Positions 1-5,129 of a stretch of 5,129 nt of DNA are shown here, piece after piece. Every line of letters starts with the position of its first letter. The first letter of the stretch is position 1. The notes below the pieces were generated by a model. That model ran no database searches. It was not told the DNA's origin and was given only the letters and a program-made list of their open reading frames with translations. Source of the DNA: an uncultured Litorivicinus sp. GTDB lineage: Bacteria; Pseudomonadota; Gammaproteobacteria; Pseudomonadales; Litorivicinaceae. The stretch covers positions 1 to 5,129 of the forward strand of contig CALKMT010000153.1 of assembly GCA_938091715.1 (NCBI GenBank). The letters run 5' to 3'. Made by a program: the position numbers and the translations under genes.

Positions 1-822
1 CGCGCCCGGGCTGGGCTGGCGGATCCCAACCGCCCCAATGGCTCGTTCTTGTTCCTGGGCCCGACCGGCGTCGGTAAAACCGAGCTGTGCAAGTCCTTGG
101 CGCGCTTCTTGTTCGACACCGAGGACGCCATGACCCGTGTCGACATGTCCGAGTTCATGGAAAAGCACTCCGTGGCTCGCCTGATTGGAGCGCCGCCGGG
201 CTATGTCGGCTATGAAGAGGGCGGTTATCTGACCGAGGCCGTACGCCGCAAGCCGTATTCCGTGCTGTTGTTAGACGAGGTCGAAAAAGCCCACCCCGAT
301 GTCTTTAATGTTCTGTTGCAGGTACTCGAGGACGGCCGCCTGACTGACGGCCAGGGTCGAACCGTTGATTTCCGTAACACGGTCGTGGTGATGACGTCGA
401 ATCTGGGTTCCGATGTGATTCAGGCCCAAGCCGGTGAGCCCTACGAGTCCCTAAAAGCATCGGTAATGAATATTGTCGGCAGCCACTTCCGCCCAGAGTT
501 CATCAACCGAATCGACGAAACAGTGGTATTCCACGCCTTGGGCGCCGAGCACATACGTGACATTGCCAGCATCCAGTTAAAACGCCTCGAGGGGCGCCTG
601 GCCGAGCGGGATCTGACCCTGACGCTGTCACCTGCAGCGTTGGATCAGTTGGTCGCGATGGGCTACGACCCGGTCTATGGTGCGCGGCCCTTAAAGCGCT
701 CGATTCAGCAGTGGCTCGAGAATCCGCTAGCCAAGCAGTTGTTGCAGGGGGATTACCCCCCGGGCAGTCAGATTCAGGCCAGTTTCGCCGATGGTCAGTG
801 GAGTTTTCAGGCGGCCAGCTAA
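1..822 (+). CDS. clpB: ATP-dependent disaggregase ClpB, C-terminal part (partial, cut at left edge)
   Basis: This is the C-terminal 273 residues of the Hsp100 chaperone ClpB, a cytoplasmic hexamer that threads aggregated proteins through its pore together with DnaK/DnaJ/GrpE. The reading frame is open from base 1, so the gene begins outside the window; the TTG at base 49 lies inside the domain and is not a start. The fragment holds the second AAA+ module: Walker A GPTGVGKT (fragment residues 20-27), pore loop GYVGYEEGG (67-75), Walker B VLLLDEVEK (88-96, with Asp92 and Glu93), sensor 1 in TSNLGS (132-137), the arginine finger in FINRIDE (Arg170), then the small C-terminal domain with sensor 2 GARP (Arg229). 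All key residues are intact. The preserved GYVGYEEGG loop and the absence of an obvious ClpP-binding IGF-type loop favour ClpB over ClpA or ClpC. It ends with TAA and is separated from ilvI by 115 bases, so it is probably a separate transcription unit. Confidence 0.96.
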   Translation, partial: RARAGLADPNRPNGSFLFLGPTGVGKTELCKSLARFLFDTEDAMTRVDMSEFMEKHSVARLIGAPPGYVGYEEGGYLTEAVRRKPYSVLLLDEVEKAHPDVFNVLLQVLEDGRLTDGQGRTVDFRNTVVVMTSNLGSDVIQAQAGEPYESLKASVMNIVGSHFRPEFINRIDETVVFHALGAEHIRDIASIQLKRLEGRLAERDLTLTLSPAALDQLVAMGYDPVYGARPLKRSIQQWLENPLAKQLLQGDYPPGSQIQASFADGQWSFQAAS

Positions 823-838
823 CCCATTCGTTTAACAA

Positions 839-876
839 ACCCGCTGCCGATCTTGCTGAAACGCAGGTGAGCGGGT
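839..876 (+). terminator. Possible weak stem-loop terminator after clpB
   Basis: A perfect 7-base inverted repeat, ACCCGCT (839-845) and AGCGGGT (870-876), encloses a 24-base loop and is followed by an AT-rich tract (TATTTTATT). It begins 16 bases after the clpB stop. The loop is long and the T-run is interrupted, so it is not a classic intrinsic terminator. A second, crossing repeat, AGGTG (865-869) with CACCT (886-890), runs directly into five T's (890-894) and could be an alternative. The region may terminate clpB transcripts or form part of an ilv leader; the sequence alone does not decide. Confidence 0.3.
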
Positions 877-881
877 ATTTT
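853..881 (+). promoter_or_regulatory. Candidate sigma-70 promoter for ilvIHC
   Basis: TTGCTG (853-858) and TATTTT (876-881) are spaced by 17 bases, resembling -35 and -10 elements with 3/6 and 4/6 matches to consensus. Transcription would begin near base 888, leaving a leader of about 50 bases before the first ilvI ATG. This is the best match I found in the clpB-ilvI gap, the natural place for an ilv promoter, but the score is weak and the elements overlap the possible terminator stem. No operator for a known regulator could be recognised. Confidence 0.25.
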
Positions 882-937
882 ATTGCACCTTTTTGGCTTT
901 CGGGTTCGTCGAACTCTGGGCCGATCGCAACTAACGA

Positions 938-2689
938 ATGGACAAAAGCATGAGCGTTGAACACCTATCCGGTGGCGAAATGATCATGCGGTCACTGAAA
1001 GAAGAAGGCGTAGACCTCATCTTCGGCTACCCCGGTGGTTCAGTGCTGCATATTTATGACGCCTTATACCAGCAGGATCACGTCGAGCATATTCTAGTAC
1101 GTCACGAGCAAGGTGCCGTGCACGCCGCTGACGGATATGCCCGATCAACTGGTAAAACCGGTGTGGTACTTGTGACCTCGGGCCCGGGTGCGACCAACGC
1201 GGTGACCGGTATTGCCACGGCGTACATGGACTCTATTCCCCTGGTCGTGCTCAGCGGCAACGTGCCTAGCTGGGCGACCGGAACTGACTTTTTCCAAGAA
1301 ACCGACATGATTGGTGTGTCTCGGCCGATCGTAAAGCACAGCTTTATGGTCCAAAGCGTCGAAGAGATCCCCAGCATCATGAAGAAGGCCTTCATGTTGG
1401 CGTCGACCGGCCGCCCGGGTCCTGTGGTCATCGACATTCCCAAGGACATGACGGCGCCCACAGAGAAACGACCGTTTGAATACCCCGAATCCATGCGCCT
1501 GCGCTCATACAGCCCCGCGCAAAAAGGCCACAGCGGCCAGATTCGCAAAGCCCTAGAACTTTTGGTTCAGGCTAAGCGGCCGGTGATTTACGCCGGTGGC
1601 GGCAGCGTTACTGGGGATGCGTCGGGCGAATTGACCGAACTGGCCAAGCGTCTGGGCTACCCCGTCACCAATACCCTCATGGGCTTGGGCGCGTTTCCCG
1701 GTACAGACCCACAGTTTATCGGCATGTTGGGCATGCACGGCTTTTACGAAGCCAACATGGCCATGCACAACGCGGATGTGATCTTTGCGGTTGGCGCGCG
1801 TTTCGACGACCGAGTGACCAATGACCCCGACAAGTTCTGCCCGGGTGCCAAGTTCATTCACATCGACATCGACCCCGCAAGCATCCAAAAAACCATCTCC
1901 GAAGTCGAAGTGCCGATCGTTGGCCCGACCAAAGCGGTGTTGGCCGATATGCTGGTCATGCTTGACGAAGTTCAGATGGGTCAAAACGCAGAGGATTTGG
2001 CGGCTTGGTGGCAGCAAATCGACGGTTGGCGTGACAGTCAGGGACTGTGGACTCAGGACCGGTTCGAGCGCACCGACATGATCATGCCCCAGGACGTGGT
2101 CAAGACCTTGTACGAAGTCACCGGTGGCGATGCCTTTGTTTGTTCTGACGTCGGTCAGCACCAGATGTTCGCCGCGCAATATTACAAGTACGACAAACCC
2201 CGTCGTTGGATCAATTCCGGCGGCCTGGGCACCATGGGCTTTGGTCTGCCTGCGGCAATGGGCGTGCAGTTTGCGCACCCCGACGCACCTGTCGCCGTGG
2301 TGACGGGCGAGGGCAGCATTCAGATGTGCATCCAAGAGCTGTCAGCCTGCAAGCAGTACGGATTGCCGCTCAAGATTATCAACATCAACAACGAAGCGCT
2401 GGGCATGGTCCGTCAGTGGCAGGACATGCAGTACGGTGGACGCTATTCAGCCTCAACTTATCAAGACTCACTGCCCGATTTTGTGGCCTTGGCCGAAGCC
2501 TTTGGTCACGTGGGCATGCGAGTCACCGATCCTGCGCAACTCAAGCAAGCCATGACCGATTGTTTCGCAATGAAGGACAAGCTGGTCTTTATGGATATTT
2601 TGGTTGACCCCAACGAGCACGTGTATCCGATGCAAATCGCAACGGGCAGCATGCGCGACATGTGGGTCTCAAAGACGGAGCGTACTTAA
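938..2689 (+). CDS. ilvI: Acetohydroxyacid synthase large (catalytic) subunit
   Basis: A 583-residue thiamine-diphosphate enzyme that condenses two pyruvates to 2-acetolactate, or pyruvate plus 2-ketobutyrate to 2-aceto-2-hydroxybutyrate, the first common step of branched-chain amino acid synthesis. Its domains are the ThDP-binding N domain (about 9-172, catalytic Glu57 in VRHEQ), the FAD-associated middle domain (about 201-340, including GMLGMHG 262-268 and RFDDR 288-292), and the C-terminal ThDP domain (about 400-550). The metal-binding motif reads GEG (457-459) with NN at 484-485. Trp494 in RQWQDM and the ending MWVSKTERT are typical of the IlvI branch, supporting ilvI over ilvB or ilvG. 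E. coli IlvI is 574 residues. Residues 106-121 diverge: Asn108 replaces the usual Gln, Phe118 the usual Ala, and Ser35 the usual Ala. No clear ribosome site precedes ATG 938; the in-frame ATG at 950 gives a protein four residues shorter and is equally plausible. The stop shares one base with the ilvH start. Confidence 0.97.
   Translation: MDKSMSVEHLSGGEMIMRSLKEEGVDLIFGYPGGSVLHIYDALYQQDHVEHILVRHEQGAVHAADGYARSTGKTGVVLVTSGPGATNAVTGIATAYMDSIPLVVLSGNVPSWATGTDFFQETDMIGVSRPIVKHSFMVQSVEEIPSIMKKAFMLASTGRPGPVVIDIPKDMTAPTEKRPFEYPESMRLRSYSPAQKGHSGQIRKALELLVQAKRPVIYAGGGSVTGDASGELTELAKRLGYPVTNTLMGLGAFPGTDPQFIGMLGMHGFYEANMAMHNADVIFAVGARFDDRVTNDPDKFCPGAKFIHIDIDPASIQKTISEVEVPIVGPTKAVLADMLVMLDEVQMGQNAEDLAAWWQQIDGWRDSQGLWTQDRFERTDMIMPQDVVKTLYEVTGGDAFVCSDVGQHQMFAAQYYKYDKPRRWINSGGLGTMGFGLPAAMGVQFAHPDAPVAVVTGEGSIQMCIQELSACKQYGLPLKIININNEALGMVRQWQDMQYGGRYSASTYQDSLPDFVALAEAFGHVGMRVTDPAQLKQAMTDCFAMKDKLVFMDILVDPNEHVYPMQIATGSMRDMWVSKTERT
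2677..2680 (+). promoter_or_regulatory. Ribosome binding site of ilvH
   Basis: GGAG, inside the last codons of ilvI, stands 8 bases before the ATG at 2689. This supports that start over the upstream in-frame GTG at 2662, which would add nine residues not found in the family. Confidence 0.65.
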
Positions 2690-3180
2690 TGCGTCATATC
2701 ATCTCCGTACTAATGGAAAACGCCCCCGGCGCGCTGTCGCGGGTGACCGGATTGTTCAGCCAGCGCGGCTATAACATCGAAAGCCTGACGGTGGCGCCGA
2801 CTGACGACCCCTCACTGTCACGTCTGACCGTCACGACGATTGGTGACGACCGGGTGGTCGAGCAAATTACCAAGCAGTTGAACAAACTGATTGATGTGGT
2901 CAAATTGGTAGATCTGTCTGAGGGCGCGCACATTGAGCGCGAACTGATGCTGATTAAAATCAAGGCGACCGGTGCGCAGCGTGCTGAAGTAAAGCGTACC
3001 GCTGACATCTTCCGAGGGCAGGTGGTGGACGTTACACCCTCAGCCTATACGGTCCAGCTGGCGGGTTCGTCAGACAAATTGGACGCCTTTATCGAGGCCA
3101 TTGGCTCGGTTGCCATCATGGAAGTAGCGCGCACGGGTGTGTGCGGTATTGCCCGTGGCGAGCGGGTTTTGGCTCTGTAA
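2689..3180 (+). CDS. ilvH: Acetohydroxyacid synthase small (regulatory) subunit
   Basis: A 163-residue regulatory subunit, the same length as E. coli IlvH as I recall it. It binds the IlvI catalytic subunit, raises its activity and normally confers feedback inhibition by valine. The N-terminal ACT domain (about 2-75) begins MRHIISVLMEN and continues through GALSRVTGLFSQRGYNIESL. Asn11, Gly14 and Asn29, positions linked to valine binding or valine resistance in E. coli, are all present, so a valine-sensitive enzyme is expected by inference. The C-terminal ACT-like domain (about 80-160) contains the conserved segments ERELMLIKI, IFRGQVVDVTP and YTVQLAGSSDKLDAF. The ATG overlaps the ilvI stop by one base (TAATG), which implies translational coupling and equal subunit supply. 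ilvC follows after 21 bases. Confidence 0.97.
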   Translation: MRHIISVLMENAPGALSRVTGLFSQRGYNIESLTVAPTDDPSLSRLTVTTIGDDRVVEQITKQLNKLIDVVKLVDLSEGAHIERELMLIKIKATGAQRAEVKRTADIFRGQVVDVTPSAYTVQLAGSSDKLDAFIEAIGSVAIMEVARTGVCGIARGERVLAL

Positions 3181-3201
3181 ACCAACGATTGGGAAATCGA
3201 A

Positions 3202-4218
3202 ATGAAAGTGTATTACGACAAAGACTGTGACCTCTCTCTGATCCAGAGCCGCAAAGTTGCGATCATCGGCTATGGCTCTCAAGGCCACGCCCACGCGTGC
3301 AACCTGAACGAATCAGGGGTCGACGTAACCGTTGGTTTGCGTGCGGGTTCCTCGTCCATCGCCAAAGCGGAAGGCGCTGGCCTGAAAACGGCTCCCGTGG
3401 CCGAAGCTGTATCGGCGGCTGATTTCGTGATGATTCTGACGCCTGACGAATTCCAGGGTCAGTTGTACCGCGAAGAAATCGCTCCCAACCTGAAGCAGGG
3501 CGCGACCATGGCGTTCGCTCATGGTTTCAGCATCCATTACAACCAGATCGAGCCCCGTGCGGATCTAGACGTTGTCATGATTGCACCCAAGGCGCCGGGT
3601 CATACCGTGCGTAGCGAATTCGTAAAAGGCGGCGGCATCCCTGACCTAATCGCCATCCAACAGGACGCTTCGGGCAACGCGAAATCGGTGGCTATGTCCT
3701 ACGCCTCAGCCATTGGTGGTGGTCGTACTGGCATCATCGAGACAACCTTCAAAGACGAGACTGAAACTGACCTGTTCGGCGAGCAAGCCGTATTGTGTGG
3801 CGGTGCGGTTGAGTTGGTTAAGATGGGCTTTGAAACCCTGACCGAAGCGGGTTATGCGCCCGAAATGGCCTACTTCGAATGTCTGCACGAGCTCAAGCTG
3901 ATCGTCGATTTGATGTACGAAGGCGGCATCGCCAACATGAACTACTCGATCTCGAACAACGCCGAGTACGGCGAGTACGTGACTGGCCCCGAAGTCATCA
4001 ACGAAGAAAGCCGTCAAGCGATGCGCAACGCACTCAAGCGTATCCAAGACGGTGAGTACGCCAAGATGTTCATCGCAGAAGGCGCGACCAATTATCCGTC
4101 CATGACGGCTCGTCGTCGCAACAACGCAGCCCATCCGATCGAAAAAGTCGGCGGTGAATTGCGTGCCATGATGCCTTGGATCGCTGCAAACCAGTTGGTC
4201 GACAAGAGCAAAAACTGA
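3202..4218 (+). CDS. ilvC: Ketol-acid reductoisomerase (NADP+), class I
   Basis: A 338-residue cytoplasmic enzyme that converts acetolactate or acetohydroxybutyrate, by Mg2+-dependent alkyl migration and NADPH reduction, to the dihydroxy acids of the valine and isoleucine pathways, using the product of IlvI/IlvH directly. The N-terminal Rossmann domain shows GYGSQGHA (23-30). Arg47 and the Ser50-Ser52 cluster in the loop after the second strand fit NADPH preference. Catalytic His107 lies in AFAHGFS and Lys130 in APKAPGH. The knotted C-terminal domain carries the metal and substrate ligands Asp190 and Glu194 (DLFGE), Glu226 and Glu230 (ECLHE), and Ser251. The length is that of the short class I form, unlike the duplicated enzyme of about 490 residues in E. 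coli. The start has a modest GGGA seven bases upstream. It lies 21 bases after ilvH and 2 bases before pssA, so it is almost certainly in the same operon. Confidence 0.98.
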   Translation: MKVYYDKDCDLSLIQSRKVAIIGYGSQGHAHACNLNESGVDVTVGLRAGSSSIAKAEGAGLKTAPVAEAVSAADFVMILTPDEFQGQLYREEIAPNLKQGATMAFAHGFSIHYNQIEPRADLDVVMIAPKAPGHTVRSEFVKGGGIPDLIAIQQDASGNAKSVAMSYASAIGGGRTGIIETTFKDETETDLFGEQAVLCGGAVELVKMGFETLTEAGYAPEMAYFECLHELKLIVDLMYEGGIANMNYSISNNAEYGEYVTGPEVINEESRQAMRNALKRIQDGEYAKMFIAEGATNYPSMTARRRNNAAHPIEKVGGELRAMMPWIAANQLVDKSKN

Positions 4219-4220
4219 TC

Positions 4221-4994
4221 ATGCAGGGCAACAAAGAACCGATTGCGATCGACCGTCGCGGTCAGCGCCGCGGCATTTATTTGTTGCCCAACTTGATCAC
4301 CACCGCGGCTCTGCTCGCGGGCTTTTACAGCATTGTGAACGCGATGCGGGCAACCCCGGAAAATGGGTTGTTTGTGGTGGCGGCCATCAGCATTGTGGTG
4401 GCCGGCATCCTGGACGGTCTGGACGGGCGCGTGGCCCGCATGACTAACACCCAATCCGAATTTGGCGTTCAGTTCGACAGCCTGTCGGACATGGTGGCCT
4501 TTGGGGTGGCACCCGCCATCCTCTCGTTTTCATACTCGGCTCAATACGGCGGAAAATCCGGCTGGATTGCGGCCTTTATTTTTGTCGCCTGCGTGGCGCT
4601 ACGGTTGGCGCGTTTTAACGTGCAAACCGACACCGCGGACAAGCGATTCTTCACCGGCCTAGCCAGTCCTGCCGGGGCTGGGGTTATAGCGGCCCTGACC
4701 TGGAGCCTCGCGGATGCGGGAATCGGAGGTCAGGATTGGCTGTGGTTGTACTTGCCGTTAACCGCTGTACTGGGTACGTTGATGGTCAGCAACATCAAGT
4801 ATCGCAGCTTCAAAGAGCTGGACGCTGGCAGCAAGGTGCCGTTCATGGCACTCGCCGCCGTGGTGGCCGTCTACGCGTTGATTTCGCTGGATCCGCCTAG
4901 GGTGCTGTTATTGATTAGCGTGATTTATCTGCTCAGTGGACCGGGCGAGTATGCCTGGGTAACCCTGCGTGGGAACTCTTCACGCCATAAATAG
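4221..4994 (+). CDS. pssA: CDP-diacylglycerol--serine O-phosphatidyltransferase (phosphatidylserine synthase)
   Basis: A 257-residue inner-membrane enzyme that joins serine to CDP-diacylglycerol, giving phosphatidylserine (the precursor of phosphatidylethanolamine) and CMP. The complete CDP-alcohol phosphotransferase signature is present: Asp65, Asp68-Gly69, Ala72-Arg73, Gly82, Asp86 and Asp90. The opening RRGIYLLPNLITTAALLAG and the motif context are typical of the membrane-embedded type II serine enzyme; the unrelated phospholipase-D-like PssA of E. coli is excluded. Hydrophobic segments lie at roughly 20-40, 48-64, 92-106, 114-131, 147-165, 173-190, 207-222 and 226-240. ATG 4221 is chosen because it begins just after the ilvC stop and precedes the first helix; longer in-frame forms would start with TTG inside ilvC. 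No good ribosome site is visible (AAGAG lies 12 bases away), so translation is probably coupled to ilvC. Phosphatidylglycerophosphate synthase shares the fold but is a less good match. Confidence 0.93.
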   Translation: MQGNKEPIAIDRRGQRRGIYLLPNLITTAALLAGFYSIVNAMRATPENGLFVVAAISIVVAGILDGLDGRVARMTNTQSEFGVQFDSLSDMVAFGVAPAILSFSYSAQYGGKSGWIAAFIFVACVALRLARFNVQTDTADKRFFTGLASPAGAGVIAALTWSLADAGIGGQDWLWLYLPLTAVLGTLMVSNIKYRSFKELDAGSKVPFMALAAVVAVYALISLDPPRVLLLISVIYLLSGPGEYAWVTLRGNSSRHK

Positions 4995-5010
4995 TCACAG
5001 TGGCATCGCT

Positions 5011-5015
5011 AGGAG
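5011..5015 (+). promoter_or_regulatory. Ribosome binding site of msrP
   Basis: AGGAG sits six bases before the ATG at 5022 and is the strongest Shine-Dalgarno match in the window. It fixes the start of the truncated gene at the right edge and shows it can be translated independently of pssA. Confidence 0.8.
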
Positions 5016-5021
5016 ATTGCA

Positions 5022-5129
5022 ATGCCTCACCCATCTGAATCCGAAATTACCCCTCAGTCCGTTTTTAATCGTCGCAAGTTCCTGATGGCTTCAGCCGCCA
5101 CCGGCGGATTGGCGGCCATGCCCAAGGTT
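5022..5129 (+). CDS. msrP: Protein-methionine-sulfoxide reductase catalytic subunit MsrP, N-terminus (partial, cut at right edge)
   Basis: Only the first 36 codons are in the window. The peptide begins with a short polar stretch containing SEITPQSVF, followed by a twin-arginine motif NRRKFLM (residues 16-22) and the start of an Ala/Gly-rich hydrophobic segment, so the product is expected to be exported folded by the Tat system. The S-E-I-T-P-x-x-V/I-[F/Y] lead-in before the RR motif is characteristic of MsrP (YedY), the periplasmic molybdopterin enzyme that reduces methionine sulfoxide in envelope proteins with the membrane partner MsrQ. Position supports this: as I recall, msrP follows pssA in P. 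aeruginosa. The catalytic domain and its molybdenum-binding cysteine lie outside the window, so other Tat-exported oxidoreductases cannot be fully excluded. The gene begins 27 bases after pssA and could be cotranscribed with it. Confidence 0.78.
   Translation, partial: MPHPSESEITPQSVFNRRKFLMASAATGGLAAMPKV

Noticed and set aside
867..953. Attenuator leader peptide for branched-chain amino acids
   Set aside because: The encoded 28 residues contain only two Ile and one Leu, no Val after the start and no run of control codons, unlike the ilv leader peptides of enteric bacteria.
1553..2335. Long open frame on the minus strand inside ilvI (260 codons)
   Set aside because: It is fully antisense to a strongly conserved enzyme, is His/Val-rich with no recognisable motif, and fits the mirror effect of GC-biased codon use in ilvI. 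The same applies to minus-strand frames at 503-964, 1102-1548, 3706-4134 and 4092-4454.
2662..2688. Upstream GTG start giving IlvH nine extra residues
   Set aside because: The family begins at MRxIxSVL, and GGAG at 2677-2680 is correctly spaced for the ATG at 2689.
4176..4220. Longer pssA starting at TTG inside ilvC
   Set aside because: It would overlap ilvC by 43 bases with a non-family N-terminus; the ATG at 4221 fits the gene junction and the protein family.
1..5129. CRISPR array, insertion sequence, tRNA/rRNA, phage or defence genes
   Set aside because: I saw no spaced direct repeats, transposase motifs, RNA-gene signatures or unknown proteins on reading both strands; nearly every base is accounted for by conserved housekeeping genes.

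Overview
The window is an ordinary-looking stretch of chromosome from a gammaproteobacterium. The protein sequences resemble, from memory, those of Pseudomonadales/Oceanospirillales-type bacteria, and the order ilvI-ilvH-ilvC-pssA-msrP matches my recollection of the Pseudomonas aeruginosa locus. Base composition looks moderately GC-rich. All genes lie on the + strand and are tightly packed, and I see no mobile element, CRISPR array, RNA gene or frameshift. The species cannot be named from this evidence.

Layout: bases 1-822 encode the C-terminal third of the disaggregase ClpB, cut by the left edge. A 115-base gap (823-937) follows. It holds a possible weak stem-loop terminator and a weak promoter candidate and is the only real intergenic region. 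Then come ilvI (938-2689) and ilvH (2689-3180), the large and small subunits of acetohydroxyacid synthase, which share one base. Next are ilvC (3202-4218), ketol-acid reductoisomerase; pssA (4221-4994), phosphatidylserine synthase, starting 2 bases after the ilvC stop; and the first 36 codons of msrP (5022 to the right edge), whose product carries a twin-arginine signal.

How the genes work together: IlvI/IlvH condenses pyruvate with a second 2-keto acid, and IlvC isomerises and reduces the product. These are the first two shared steps of valine, leucine and isoleucine synthesis. IlvH carries the ACT domain that normally gives valine feedback control. PssA starts phosphatidylethanolamine synthesis from CDP-diacylglycerol and serine, and MsrP repairs oxidised methionine in the periplasm. 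The spacing suggests ilvIHC-pssA, and perhaps msrP, form one transcription unit separate from clpB.

I found no previously undescribed system. The most noteworthy point is a divergent active-site channel segment in IlvI, with substitutions at positions equivalent to known herbicide-resistance sites of plant acetohydroxyacid synthase. The other observations concern the control region between clpB and ilvI, the unclear ilvI start, and the conserved joining of amino-acid and phospholipid genes.
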